From assembly GCA_030635865.1 (NCBI GenBank), contig DAOVYA010000008.1:1-16178 (forward strand): 16,178 nucleotides of DNA. The letters run 5' to 3'. Shown piece after piece: positions 7,465 to 15,274 of the stretch. Every line of letters begins with the position of its first letter. Position 1 is the stretch's first letter. The stretch comes from Gammaproteobacteria bacterium. GTDB lineage: Bacteria > Pseudomonadota > Gammaproteobacteria > UBA9214. A program made the position numbers and the translations under genes. The notes under the pieces were generated by a model, which was not told where the DNA came from, ran no database searches, and was given only the letters and a program-made list of their open reading frames with translations.

Positions 7465-8190
7465 TTACAACCTGAATTCATTGCCCAGGTAGACATCGCG
7501 CACCTGTTGATTATCGAGAACGGCTTCCGGTGTGCCCTCTGCGATGATCCTGCCTTCATTGAGTATGTAGGCGTGATGACAGATGCTGAGTGTTTCCCTG
7601 ACATTATGGTCGGTAATCAGGACGCCGATACCACGCTCTCTCAGGTGTAATATGATTTGCTGAATATCGATGACAGAAATCGGGTCCACGCCGGCAAATG
7701 GTTCGTCGAGCAGGATGAAACGTGGATTGGCAGCCAGTGCGCGTGCAATCTCTACGCGGCGGCGCTCACCACCCGAGAGACTCACGCCGGGTTGCTCTGA
7801 GAGATGGTTGATATGCAGTTCCTGCATCAATGATTCGAGTGCTTCCTGGCGGGCAGGATTGTCCAGATCCTTGCGGATTTCAAGGACGGCCATGATGTTC
7901 TCTGCCGCACTTAGTTTTCTGAATACAGAAGGTTCCTGTGGCAGGTAGCCCAGCCCATGCAGTGCGCGCACATGCATGGGTTGACCGGTCAGGTCGGTTT
8001 CGTCAAGTTCAATCCGGCCTTCCCCGCACGGGACCAGGCCGACGATCATGTAGAAGCACGTTGTTTTACCTGCACCATTCGGACCCAGCAAGCCTACAAC
8101 CTGGCCACTGTCAATCGTCAATGACACGTCGTCAACAACACGTCGCGATTGGTAGCTCTTGCCGAGATTGTCTGCTGTAAGTCGACTCAT
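7465..8190 (-). CDS. lptB: LPS export ABC transporter ATP-binding protein LptB
   Basis: This 241-residue ATPase powers the LptB2FG complex, which extracts lipopolysaccharide from the inner membrane and pushes it along the Lpt bridge. Walker A GPNGAGKT is at 36-43, the Q-loop Gln at 85, the ABC signature LSGGERRR at 138-145, Walker B with Asp162-Glu163, and the H-loop His195 in TDHNVRE. The segment [13 protein letters not shown] is typical of LptB. The start at 8190 overlaps the lptA stop as ATGA. LptF and LptG are not in this window, as expected because they usually sit elsewhere. Downstream lies a 99-base gap before rpoN with a weak CCAAT/ATTGG hairpin. Confidence 0.97.
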   Translation of the reverse strand: MSRLTADNLGKSYQSRRVVDDVSLTIDSGQVVGLLGPNGAGKTTCFYMIVGLVPCGEGRIELDETDLTGQPMHVRALHGLGYLPQEPSVFRKLSAAENIMAVLEIRKDLDNPARQEALESLMQELHINHLSEQPGVSLSGGERRRVEIARALAANPRFILLDEPFAGVDPISVIDIQQIILHLRERGIGVLITDHNVRETLSICHHAYILNEGRIIAEGTPEAVLDNQQVRDVYLGNEFRL

Positions 8191-8732
8191 TGTTTGTTGT
8201 TTGTCTGGTCGTTGTCCTGGTTGTTTTTCGGCGGCAGGGTAATATGCACGCGGTCCCGTTTGTTCTCGCTCCCTGCGTTCACCGTGTTGTCTTTCAGGTT
8301 GATAACAATGCGCTCGCTGCGAAATTCCTCTTCACCGGTCTGCCAGATGCGCGCATTTCCCAGCAAAATTACGCGTTCATCAGTGGCGCTATATTCGATG
8401 CTGTCGGCTTCTGCATGCTGATCTGTATCATCATTGTCCCGGCGTTGCTGCAAGGTTGCCGGCTTGCCGGTCAGGGTGATTCTGTCCATCTGCTTGTTTG
8501 CAAGGTAGACTGCCATGCGGTTGCCTCGCAGATGGAGCGTGCCCTGGCGTAGCTGTACGTTGCCTTCATAGATACTCTTTTCACCTTGCTCGCTAAGCGT
8601 TGCCCTGTCAGCCTCTATGTGTATTGGCTGGTTGCGATCGGTATCCAGCCCCCAGGTTGCAACCGGCGCGAACAACAGCAGCAGGGCAGTCACTCGCAAC
8701 AGTTTCCGTGGTACTGAACTAGCCTGCGGCAT
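8187..8732 (-). CDS. lptA: Periplasmic LPS transport protein LptA
   Basis: This 181-residue protein has an N-terminal signal sequence: basic PRKLLR, then a hydrophobic [15 protein letters not shown] core, with likely cleavage near residue 28. The OstA/LptA beta-jellyroll domain follows, with [31 protein letters not shown] as the family start (residues about 36-66). LptA subunits bridge LptC in the inner membrane to LptD in the outer membrane and carry LPS across the periplasm. The C-terminal tail is Asn-, Asp- and Gln-rich and looks disordered. The gene overlaps lptC by 14 bases and lptB by four, so the three are tightly coupled. Confidence 0.94.
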   Translation of the reverse strand: MPQASSVPRKLLRVTALLLLFAPVATWGLDTDRNQPIHIEADRATLSEQGEKSIYEGNVQLRQGTLHLRGNRMAVYLANKQMDRITLTGKPATLQQRRDNDDTDQHAEADSIEYSATDERVILLGNARIWQTGEEEFRSERIVINLKDNTVNAGSENKRDRVHITLPPKNNQDNDQTNNKQ

Positions 8733-9270
8733 TGATCGTGCCTCGTACCCGGGACCGGAATTCCAGCAGGCTCTTTCTGAAATCTGCTTTTAAACCAATG
8801 GCATCAATTTTGTACTGTGGCGCGGAAACGCTGACCGCATTATCTGTTTCGGCCGATTCTTCGTCGGGTTTAACCAGCAGGTCACTGGTTCGTATATGCA
8901 ATGGTTTGCTGCCCAGGCGATGGATGCTTACTTTGCCCAGAAACCACAATTGGTCTCCTTTATCGGTCATTTGCCCGCGTTCGGAAGCAATATCCCAATT
9001 GTCTCCGGCGGGGCGGTTGACCTCGATAAAAGGCCGGGTCAGGTCGAAGCGTTCTGTGTCGGGGGAGTGGCGCAAATAATCAGCCGCGAGACGATAGGCG
9101 GGCTGGCCGGATTCATCCATGACGGTTACCTCGATCTGATCGGCAAACATGTCGGGTCCGCGCTTGTGGTCAGTAGCGGCAGGGATCCCGGTTTCCGGCC
9201 TTTGCAGGAACCATCCGCTGGCAACAACGAGGAATAACAGTATCACTAGCAGTGTTCGCCTGGTATTCAC
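8719..9270 (-). CDS. lptC: LPS export protein LptC
   Basis: This 183-residue protein has one N-terminal membrane anchor (LLVILLFLVVASGWFL) and a periplasmic LptC/YrbK jellyroll domain. It contains TERFDLTRPFIEV and the family-like block RGQMTDKGDQLWFLGKVSIHR. LptC receives LPS from LptB2FG and passes it to LptA. I chose the GTG at 9270, giving MNTRRTLLVILL, because it overlaps the kdsC stop as GTGA and gives the usual length with the anchor at the very N terminus. Starting at 9327 would add 19 residues inside kdsC. The sequence is divergent, as usual for LptC, so the call also relies on its place between kdsC and lptA. Confidence 0.9.
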   Translation of the reverse strand: MNTRRTLLVILLFLVVASGWFLQRPETGIPAATDHKRGPDMFADQIEVTVMDESGQPAYRLAADYLRHSPDTERFDLTRPFIEVNRPAGDNWDIASERGQMTDKGDQLWFLGKVSIHRLGSKPLHIRTSDLLVKPDEESAETDNAVSVSAPQYKIDAIGLKADFRKSLLEFRSRVRGTINAAG

Positions 9271-9788
9271 AGATAGTTGTTCAGTTCGTCGTCGAGTACA
9301 CCCCTGGCTTGCATGAGCATTTCGCAAACATCACGAGCGGCACCACGCCCCCCGGGACTGGGTGTTTGCCAGTGACTGTGTTTGCGTACCAGTTCATGCG
9401 CGTCCTGGACGGCAATAGCCAGGCCGACCCGGCGCATGATCGGGAGGTCAACGACATCATCGCCCACGTAGGCGGTTTCTTCCGCCGAGATCCCGAGTTT
9501 GGCAATCAGTTCCTCGAAAGCCGGCAGTTTTTCAAGTTTCCCCTGGTATACATGGGATACACCAAGGTTTTCCATGCGGTGCTCAACAACACGGGACGTT
9601 CGGCCGGTAATAATGGCAATAATAACCCCGTGTTTCTGCAGCATCTTGATGCCATGGCCGTCACGGGAATTGAAGGCCTTGTATTCCTGTCCATCGTCAC
9701 CGATAAACAGGCTGCCATCGGTGAGTACACCGTCTACATCAAAAATAAGCAATCGAATGCCTGCAGCTTTTTCAAGTATGTCTTTCAT
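9267..9788 (-). CDS. kdsC: 3-deoxy-D-manno-octulosonate 8-phosphate phosphatase
   Basis: This 173-residue HAD-superfamily phosphatase hydrolyses Kdo-8-phosphate to Kdo, the sugar that joins lipid A to the LPS core. HAD motif I is FDVDGVLTDG at residues 16-25, with Asp17 and Asp19 as nucleophile and acid/base. Motif II is the Thr in IITGRTS, motif III is the Lys in QGKLEK, and motif IV is YVGDDVVDLPIM. The capless type and the short length fit KdsC, which works as a tetramer. The start is an ATG at 9788, 22 bases after kdsD, which supplies arabinose-5-phosphate for the preceding pathway step. KdsA and KdsB are not in the window. Confidence 0.96.
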   Translation of the reverse strand: MKDILEKAAGIRLLIFDVDGVLTDGSLFIGDDGQEYKAFNSRDGHGIKMLQKHGVIIAIITGRTSRVVEHRMENLGVSHVYQGKLEKLPAFEELIAKLGISAEETAYVGDDVVDLPIMRRVGLAIAVQDAHELVRKHSHWQTPSPGGRGAARDVCEMLMQARGVLDDELNNYL

Positions 9789-9810
9789 GGCACAAGTATT
9801 TTCGACCCCG

Positions 9811-10785
9811 TTACACTACACCGGCACGTAACAGGTCATGCATGTTCAGTGCACCCACCAGCTCGTTATCATCATTTGTGACAGGCAGGGCATTGATCTT
9901 GGTGGTATCCATGATCTGCAGTGCTTCTGCAGCCAGCATGCCGGGGTGTATTGCTGTGCAATCGGCGGTCATGACATCCCGGACCCGGGCGGTATGCAAG
10001 TCAATCTTGTGATCGATGGCACGTCGCAGGTCACCATCTGTAAAAACTCCGGCGAGTTTTTTATTTTCATCAACGATGGCGGTCATGCCAAGGCCTTTTC
10101 GGGTCATCTCCATCAGTGCGTCACTCAGCAAGGTGTCGTCATCCACCCGGGGGATGGCATCGCCCGTATGCATCAGGTCATCGATTAACAGCAGTAAACG
10201 GCGCCCGAGTGTGCCGCCGGGGTGAGAGCGCGCAAAGTCCTCTTCTGTAAAGCCGCGTGTTTCAAGCAGTGCTACGGCCAGCGCATCGCCCATGGCAAGG
10301 GCTGCCGTAGTGCTTGCAGTAGGCGCAAGTCCCAGCGGGCAGGCTTCTTTCTCGACGGAAACATTGATGTTTGCCGTGGCAGCCCTGGCAAGTGTTGATT
10401 CGGGGTTGCCTGTCATGGCGATCAACGGGACATCGAGCCTTTTGATAATAGGCAGAATGGTAATAATTTCATCGGTTTCACCCGAGTTGGAGAGTGCCAG
10501 TACGGCATCCGAACTGGTAATCATGCCCAGGTCACCATGGCTGGCCTCGCCGGGGTGGACAAAAAATGCCGGTGTTCCGGTACTGGCGAGCGTGGCGGCA
10601 ATCTTGCCGGCGATATGACCGGACTTGCCCATGCCGATGACAACAACACGGCCCTTGCATGCCAGCATCAATTGGCATGCCTGGGTAAACGATGGCTTGT
10701 TGACCTGTGCTGTCAGCCCGCTAATGGCGCGTGCTTCGGTATTGATAACAGCGCACGCGAGCTCTTGCAGTCTCTCGTCATTCAT
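9811..10785 (-). CDS. kdsD: D-arabinose-5-phosphate isomerase (SIS plus two CBS domains)
   Basis: This 324-residue enzyme converts ribulose-5-phosphate to arabinose-5-phosphate, the first step to Kdo. The SIS domain (about 35-175) carries GMGKSGH with Lys54, HPGEASHGD with His83, SNSGETDE with Glu106, and SHPGGTLGRR with His188. These align with the four key residues of E. coli KdsD (Lys59, His88, Glu111, His193) at a constant offset of five. Two CBS domains fill the C-terminal half. The start at 10785 gives MNDERLQELACAVI, but no good ribosome-binding site precedes it, only an AT-rich stretch. The gene follows yrbG by 60 bases. Fusion to CBS domains suggests control by a nucleotide-like ligand, which is not shown here. 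Confidence 0.96.
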   Translation of the reverse strand: MNDERLQELACAVINTEARAISGLTAQVNKPSFTQACQLMLACKGRVVVIGMGKSGHIAGKIAATLASTGTPAFFVHPGEASHGDLGMITSSDAVLALSNSGETDEIITILPIIKRLDVPLIAMTGNPESTLARAATANINVSVEKEACPLGLAPTASTTAALAMGDALAVALLETRGFTEEDFARSHPGGTLGRRLLLLIDDLMHTGDAIPRVDDDTLLSDALMEMTRKGLGMTAIVDENKKLAGVFTDGDLRRAIDHKIDLHTARVRDVMTADCTAIHPGMLAAEALQIMDTTKINALPVTNDDNELVGALNMHDLLRAGVV

Positions 10786-10845
10786 ATAATTATTTATGCT
10801 CTGGATTCAATTGCTTACACAGGCTCTTTGTGAGCGTGCCGGACC

Positions 10846-11817
10846 CTAGCCGGTAGTATTGAAGTATAACAGGGTCTGGTAGGCGGCATAGGCACCCACC
10901 ATTATCGCCCCTTCGAGGCGGTTGATGCGCCCCGGTCCGCGGAACCCGTATGCCATCGCGAACATCAGCAGTGTGAGCACAATCATGATGGGGTAGTCGC
11001 GGGTCAGGACTTCGCTATCGATAACCGACGGATGAATCAGTCCAGGCAGGCCGAGCACGGCAAGCAGGTTGAATATATTGGAGCCGATTACGTTGCCAAT
11101 GGCAATGTCATGTTCATTCTTGATGGCACTCATTACGGAAGCCGCCAGTTCCGGCAAACTGGTACCCAGGGCGACAATGGTGAGACCTATCACCAGGTCG
11201 CTGACGCCGAGTTCGTGGGCGATGGAGACGGAACCCCATACCAGCATCCGGGAGCTGACCAGCAAAAGTAACGATCCTGTCACAAGCCAGAACATGGCTG
11301 CTGCCATACTCATGTCTGTAGGGATTTCCTCGGCAAATTCTTCCCCCAGGGGATCACTGCGTGATTGTGCATTGCGGGCCAGGCTTATCATCCAGACCAG
11401 CATGATGCCCATACCCGTTAACAGTATGGCACCGTCCAGGCGTCCGAGCGTGCCATCTAACAACAACAACAAGGCAACCGTCATTACCAGGAGCAGGATC
11501 GGTAACTCGCGGCGCAGGATGCTCGAATTAACGCTGAGGGGCAATGCCAGTGCAGTCACTCCGAGGATCAGTGTTGAGTTGGTAATATTCGAACCAATGG
11601 CATTACCGATGGCCAGGCCGGTGTTGCCCTGCCAGGAGGCCACGCCCGAAACGAGTATTTCCGGTGCGGAGGTACCCAGGCCGACAATCGTCAACCCGAT
11701 GATCAGTGGAGATATATTGAGGTTGAACGCCAGGGCGCTGGCGCCGACTACAAAGCGGTCGGCACTCCATGTAAGCAGGGCAAATCCGCCCGCAATCGCC
11801 AGTAATTCAATCCACAT
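10846..11817 (-). CDS. yrbG: Calcium/sodium antiporter family inner-membrane protein
   Basis: This 323-residue polytopic protein belongs to the CaCA cation exchanger superfamily. It has two inverted halves, each with an alpha repeat. The first has GLGTSAPEILVSG and GNAIGSNITN (about residues 46-82). The second has ALGTSLPELAAS and GNVIGSNIFN. These repeats form the ion-binding centre with their conserved acidic and small residues. About ten transmembrane segments can be seen, separated by a cytosolic loop near residues 145-165 rich in Glu and Asp. Substrate and direction cannot be told from sequence. It is the first gene of the minus-strand run, upstream of kdsD, as in enterobacteria, and diverges from mlaF. 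A link to LPS export is contextual only. Confidence 0.93.
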   Translation of the reverse strand: MWIELLAIAGGFALLTWSADRFVVGASALAFNLNISPLIIGLTIVGLGTSAPEILVSGVASWQGNTGLAIGNAIGSNITNSTLILGVTALALPLSVNSSILRRELPILLLVMTVALLLLLDGTLGRLDGAILLTGMGIMLVWMISLARNAQSRSDPLGEEFAEEIPTDMSMAAAMFWLVTGSLLLLVSSRMLVWGSVSIAHELGVSDLVIGLTIVALGTSLPELAASVMSAIKNEHDIAIGNVIGSNIFNLLAVLGLPGLIHPSVIDSEVLTRDYPIMIVLTLLMFAMAYGFRGPGRINRLEGAIMVGAYAAYQTLLYFNTTG

Positions 11818-12029
11818 GCGTGTTTAACCTGGATTGAGCGGGTGGGGTATGCGTTTCGCTTCGGCTGTGGGTTTTCCAGCAGGCATTGATGCGGCAGACG
11901 GGCATAAATATTTAATTTCCATGCAACTCCGGGTCGCTAACTGTTTTATCATACACGTCGATGTGGCTGGGCCAAATGCTGCTTGTGGGCATTTCGGGAT
12001 CTTCCAGACCTGGTTTAGCGAGTTTAAAG
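11818..12029. promoter_or_regulatory. Divergent intergenic region yrbG / mlaF
   Basis: This 212-base spacer separates the two arms and must hold promoters for one or both. It has an AT-rich patch at 11904-11918. On the plus strand TTGATG (11886-11891) and TATTTA (11909-11914) are 17 bases apart but match the consensus poorly, and TATCAT (11947-11952) could be another -10 without a clear -35. On the minus strand I found no convincing pair. The patch is the most likely promoter zone, but no exact site is supported. Confidence 0.35.
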
Positions 12030-12857
12030 ATGCAGGAAACCGGCAACAAAACACAGGAACCCGTGGTCCGGGTTCGTGATCTGAAATTCGCACATGGCGA
12101 CCGCGTGGTATTTGATGGTGTTGATCTGGATATTATGCCGGGTTGCGTGACAGCTATCATGGGACCGAGCGGGTCCGGCAAGACCACGTTGTTGAAACTG
12201 ATTGGTGGCCAGTTGCGCCCACAGTCTGGCTCAATTCATGTCTACGGAGAACAGGTATCTGCCCTGAATCGAAGGGCACTGTATCGCTTGCGCAGACGCA
12301 TGGGCATGTTGTTTCAGAGTGGCGCGCTACTGACGGATATCACGGTTTTCGAGAATGTGGCTTACCCGATTCGTGAGCATACCGGTTTACCGGAATCACT
12401 GGTCCGTAACCTGGTGCTGATGAAACTCCAGGCTGTCGGCTTGCGTGGTGCGGCCGGTTTGATGCCGAGTGAATTGTCCGGTGGCATGGCCCGGCGCGTG
12501 GCCCTGGCAAGAGCGATTGCGCTGGACCCGATGATGGTTATGTATGACGAGCCGTTTACCGGGCAGGATCCGATTTCCATGGGTATATTGGTGAAGTTGA
12601 TCCGTGAACTTAATGATGCACTGAACCTGACCAGTATCGTGGTGTCCCATGATGTGCGGGAAACGGCTGCTATTGCTGACTATGTGTACCTGTTGTCAGA
12701 GGGCAGGGTGATGGACCATGGCAAGCCGGAGAGTTTGTGGAAGTCGGCCTCGGCATGGTCTCAACAGTTTTTGAATGGCTTGCCGGATGGACCGGTGGCT
12801 TTTCATTATCCGGCACCCGATTTCAGGGATGACTTGTTAGGGGCCTGTCGGACTTAG
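12030..12857 (+). CDS. mlaF: Phospholipid ABC transporter ATP-binding protein MlaF
   Basis: This 275-residue ATPase belongs to the MlaFEDB complex, which moves phospholipids between the inner membrane and the periplasmic carrier MlaC to keep the outer leaflet free of phospholipid. Walker A GPSGSGKT is at 45-52, the Q-loop in MLFQSGALLTD, the signature LSGGMARR at 149-156, and Walker B MVMYDEPF near 169-176. VVSHDVRE holds the H-loop. The C-terminal GLPDGPVAFHYPAPDF is typical of MlaF. I chose the ATG at 12030, giving MQETGNKTQEP, because it sets the usual length. An ATG at 11961 would add 23 residues of low-similarity sequence. Neither has a strong ribosome-binding site. Unlike many mla operons, the next gene does not overlap but follows after about 155 bases. 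Confidence 0.95.
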   Translation: MQETGNKTQEPVVRVRDLKFAHGDRVVFDGVDLDIMPGCVTAIMGPSGSGKTTLLKLIGGQLRPQSGSIHVYGEQVSALNRRALYRLRRRMGMLFQSGALLTDITVFENVAYPIREHTGLPESLVRNLVLMKLQAVGLRGAAGLMPSELSGGMARRVALARAIALDPMMVMYDEPFTGQDPISMGILVKLIRELNDALNLTSIVVSHDVRETAAIADYVYLLSEGRVMDHGKPESLWKSASAWSQQFLNGLPDGPVAFHYPAPDFRDDLLGACRT

Positions 12858-12858
12858 T

Positions 12859-13020
12859 ATGAACCTGCTGCGGAAAAACCATTTTGGCCGGATTCTCCGA
12901 TCCATTTCGTTAAACAGGCTCACTATTTGCCTCAATGGATCGAAAAATCTGACTCAAAATGGCTTCTCCTCGCTACGATCAACCAGGTCCGGCAGGCTCC
13001 CGGGTAATCCTGATGCTTGA
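12859..13020 (+). CDS. Possible 53-codon ORF bridging mlaF and mlaE
   Basis: An ATG one base after the mlaF stop opens 53 codons ([20 protein letters not shown] at the start) that end with TGA eight bases into mlaE when mlaE starts at 13013. The product is basic and Ser- and Arg-rich, with no domain or signal I recognise, and only a weak GGA before the start. It could be an unconserved chance frame, a coupling leader whose translation carries ribosomes to mlaE, or a remnant of a longer mlaF or mlaE. Chance is the most likely. Confidence 0.2.
   Translation: MNLLRKNHFGRILRSISLNRLTICLNGSKNLTQNGFSSLRSTRSGRLPGNPDA
12898..12942 (+). repeat. Inverted repeat in the mlaF-mlaE gap
   Basis: CGATCCATT (12898-12906) and AATGGATCG (12934-12942) are perfect 9-base inverted arms with a 27-base loop. 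The right arm is followed by AAAAA on the plus strand, so this is not a terminator for mla transcription. Possible roles are an mRNA stability hairpin or a protein-binding site. It could also be chance. Confidence 0.4.
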
Positions 13021-13792
13021 CGGATTTCAGAACCTGGGAAAGGCAACTATCCGGTTTTTCGAGCGGCTCGGTCGTGCTCACCTGTTCCTGTTGCAGATCC
13101 TGGCGAGTATTCCGGCGGTGTTGCCAAGGCCGCGTCTGGTGTTGAACCAGCTGTTTGCCGTTGGTGTCCTGACGCTGGTAATTATCCTGGTATCGGGTCT
13201 GTTTGTTGGCATGGTGCTCGGGCTGCAGGGTTACAATACGCTGGTTGATTTCGGGGCCGAGGAATCGCTCGGTGTCATGGTGGCCCTGTCGCTGGTACGC
13301 GAACTGGGTCCGGTGGTGACGGCACTGTTATTTGCAGGCCGTGCGGGTTCCGCCCTGACAGCAGAGATCGGTTTGATGAAAGCGACAGAACAGCTGTCCG
13401 GCATGGAAATGATGGCTGTCGATCCAATCCGGCGTGTGATTGCACCACGGTTTCTGGCCGGTTTTATGAGCATGCCGCTATTGGCGGCAATATTCGCTGC
13501 CGTAGGTGTTTATGGGGGCCATTTTGTCGGGGTTGGATTGCTGGGCGTTGATGATGGTGCATACTGGGCGCAGATGCAGAGCCAGGTCGATTTGTCGGAC
13601 GATATATATAATGGTGTTATCAAGAGCGTGGTATTCGGATTTGTTGCCGTGTGGATCGCATTGTTTGAAGGCTACGATGCGGTACCAACAGCGGAAGGTG
13701 TCAGCCGTGCGACGACCCACACCGTGGTGCATACCTCGCTGGCTGTGCTGGGGCTGGATTTCGTGCTGACTGCGCTGATGTTTGGAGACTAG
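13013..13792 (+). CDS. mlaE: Phospholipid ABC transporter permease MlaE
   Basis: This 259-residue inner-membrane permease forms the dimeric core of MlaFEDB. It shows the MlaE family blocks [38 protein letters not shown] and [18 protein letters not shown], then [17 protein letters not shown] and the C-terminal [16 protein letters not shown]. Five or so hydrophobic segments are visible. I chose the ATG at 13013 ([16 protein letters not shown]), since the length then equals that of E. coli MlaE within one residue. The ATG at 12959 would add 18 residues rich in Pro and Gly that do not look like the family. Neither start has a good ribosome-binding site, so translation may depend on coupling from upstream. 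MlaD begins seven bases after its stop. Confidence 0.95.
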   Translation: MLDGFQNLGKATIRFFERLGRAHLFLLQILASIPAVLPRPRLVLNQLFAVGVLTLVIILVSGLFVGMVLGLQGYNTLVDFGAEESLGVMVALSLVRELGPVVTALLFAGRAGSALTAEIGLMKATEQLSGMEMMAVDPIRRVIAPRFLAGFMSMPLLAAIFAAVGVYGGHFVGVGLLGVDDGAYWAQMQSQVDLSDDIYNGVIKSVVFGFVAVWIALFEGYDAVPTAEGVSRATTHTVVHTSLAVLGLDFVLTALMFGD

Positions 13793-13799
13793 AACACTT

Positions 13800-14276
13800 A
13801 TGAATAACAGAACAATCGAGATCGGGGTTGGACTGTTCGTGGCGACTGGTATTGCTGCATTGTTTATGCTCGCAATGCAAGTAAGTAACCTGGGTAGTAT
13901 CGTCAGCGGTAGTAGTGACAGCTATATCATTTCTGCTGCATTTCAAAACGTTGGCGGGCTTAAGGAACGTGCACCTGTTACGGTTTCCGGTGTGCTTGTC
14001 GGGCGTGTTGATGCCATTGATTATGACCTGGAAGCGTACGAGGCGGTCGTTACCCTGCGCATTGACAGCTCTTATGACAAGTTTCCTGAAGACACAGCGG
14101 CGAGCATCTTCACCTCGGGCCTCCTGGGGGAGCAGTATATTGCCCTTGAGCCGGGCGGTTCCCTGAGCAATCTCGGGAACGGCGACCGGATACAGTTGAC
14201 CCAGTCGGCGTTAGTGCTGGAGCAGATTATCGGGCAATTTCTCTTCAGTAAGACAGCCCGGGATCTGGAGCAGTAA
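13800..14276 (+). CDS. mlaD: Phospholipid transporter substrate-binding protein MlaD (MCE domain)
   Basis: This 158-residue protein has one N-terminal transmembrane anchor (GLFVATGIAALFMLAMQVSN) and a single MCE domain from about residue 40. It contains FQNVGGLKERAPVTVSGVLV, GRVDAI and LLGEQYIALEPGG, with the hydrophobic C-terminal helix (ALVLEQIIGQFLF) that lines the hexameric ring pore. MlaD sits in the periplasm on MlaE and takes or gives lipid to MlaC. I chose the ATG at 13800, preceded by GGAG at 13784-13787. A TTG six codons earlier lies inside mlaE. The gene is 13 bases before the upstream ATG option of mlaC. Confidence 0.95.
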   Translation: MNNRTIEIGVGLFVATGIAALFMLAMQVSNLGSIVSGSSDSYIISAAFQNVGGLKERAPVTVSGVLVGRVDAIDYDLEAYEAVVTLRIDSSYDKFPEDTAASIFTSGLLGEQYIALEPGGSLSNLGNGDRIQLTQSALVLEQIIGQFLFSKTARDLEQ

Positions 14277-14325
14277 CAAGTGTGATGTAATGGATAACGT
14301 GCACATACCAGAGGCCCACACCAGA

Positions 14326-14964
14326 ATGTTTTCCTCCATGTTAAGCCGAGTGCTGCCCCCGGCAAGCGTATTGATAATGGCGCTTGCCTTGCTGTTCCCG
14401 ACAGCTGCTGCAGCACATGACGTATCGCCGCTGGAACTCGTTCGGGACACCTCGTCACGCATGCTGGTGGCAATGAAGGATGAAGGTGCGGCTATTGCAG
14501 CAGATCCAGCCGTTCTGGATAAACTGGTCGAAGAAATCGTGTTGCCGTATTTCGATTTCAGGCGCATGAGCCAGTGGGTGCTCGGGAAATACTGGCGCAA
14601 GGCAGCACCGGACCAGCGTGAACGTTTTGTTGTGGAGTTTCGCAACTTGCTGGTCCGCACGTATGGACGGTTCTTGTCCGACTATGCCGGTGAGAAAGTT
14701 ATCTATCTTCCGGTTGGTGAAGTAGGTGATGCGGCCAGTGTAACGGTGCGTACCGAAATTGAGCTGAGTGATAATACCGCTGTTCCGGTTGCATACTCCC
14801 TGTATCTGGGTTCGGATGGCTGGAAAGTTTATGATGTAGCGTTCGACGGGGTCAGTATGGTGACAAACTATCGTTCATCTTATGGTCGTATCATACGGAT
14901 GGAGGGTATGACCAGCCTGATTGACCAGATGGCCCGGCGTAACACGGCGCAGACCGGTGGCTGA
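14326..14964 (+). CDS. mlaC: Periplasmic phospholipid carrier MlaC
   Basis: This 212-residue secreted protein has a signal peptide (VLIMALALLFPTAAAA, likely cleaved before HDVSPLEL) and a Tol-Tol-Ttg2/MlaC fold. The family blocks are VEEIVLPYFDFRRMSQWVLG, APDQRERFVVEFRNLLVRTY and WKVYDVAFDGVSMVTNYRSS. MlaC ferries phospholipid between the outer-membrane MlaA-porin complex and MlaFEDB. I chose the ATG at 14326 because GAGG lies at 14311-14314 and MFSSMLSRVLPP is a normal signal-peptide start. The ATG at 14290 is in frame, adds 12 residues before the hydrophobic core, and has no clear ribosome-binding site, but cannot be excluded. The end overlaps mlaB by eight bases. Confidence 0.92.
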   Translation: MFSSMLSRVLPPASVLIMALALLFPTAAAAHDVSPLELVRDTSSRMLVAMKDEGAAIAADPAVLDKLVEEIVLPYFDFRRMSQWVLGKYWRKAAPDQRERFVVEFRNLLVRTYGRFLSDYAGEKVIYLPVGEVGDAASVTVRTEIELSDNTAVPVAYSLYLGSDGWKVYDVAFDGVSMVTNYRSSYGRIIRMEGMTSLIDQMARRNTAQTGG

Positions 14965-15262
14965 GCCCGGCCTTACAAAGGCAGGCAATGGTCGCTGGCT
15001 GCTTGAAGGAGAACTGGGTTTTGCATCTGTACCTGCGGTACTGGAATCGTCGGCTAAAGGTTTAACAGACAGCCGGGAAATCCAGGTTGATCTTAAGGGT
15101 GTTACCCGGGCTGACAGTGCGGGCCTGGCGTTGCTTGTTGAATGGCTGCGTGAATCTGAACATGCCGGCAAGGTGATAACTTTTACAAATGTGCCGGAAC
15201 AGCTATTGGCCATTGCCAGGTTGTGCGGCCTGGACGAAATTCTTTCTTTTCAAGGCAAGTAA
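14957..15262 (+). CDS. mlaB: STAS-domain lipid asymmetry protein MlaB
   Basis: This 101-residue cytosolic protein is a single STAS domain, the accessory subunit that binds MlaF and is needed for its stability and ATPase activity. It contains IQVDLKGVTRADSAGLALLV, where the ADSAG loop holds the residue that takes the place of the conserved Ser/Thr in anti-sigma antagonists, and it ends in ARLCGLDEILSF. I chose the GTG at 14957 (MAEPGLTKAG), which overlaps the mlaC stop by eight bases and suggests coupled translation. Starts further upstream would lie deeper inside mlaC. The gene is followed 12 bases later by ibaG. Confidence 0.9.
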   Translation: MAEPGLTKAGNGRWLLEGELGFASVPAVLESSAKGLTDSREIQVDLKGVTRADSAGLALLVEWLRESEHAGKVITFTNVPEQLLAIARLCGLDEILSFQGK

Positions 15263-15274
15263 GGTAACCATCAA

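Noticed and set aside
7362..7604. Minus-strand ORF of 80 codons across the lptB-rpoN junction
   Set aside because: It overlaps lptB out of frame and begins inside it. The product has no family likeness, and the region upstream of rpoN is better explained as a leader.
9252..9881. Plus-strand ORF of 209 codons opposite kdsC
   Set aside because: It lies opposite an intact HAD phosphatase and the end of kdsD and shows no motif. Its length follows from the codon structure of kdsC.
10786..10845. Small stem (GCTC/GAGC with flanking CAC/GTG) in the yrbG-kdsD gap
   Set aside because: The stem is four bases with a bulge and no T run follows. I see no clean promoter either.
11069..11827. Long plus-strand ORF of 252 codons opposite yrbG
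   Set aside because: The translation is Ser-, Pro- and Arg-rich with no recognisable family, whereas the minus strand encodes a clear CaCA antiporter with both alpha repeats. It is an antisense shadow.
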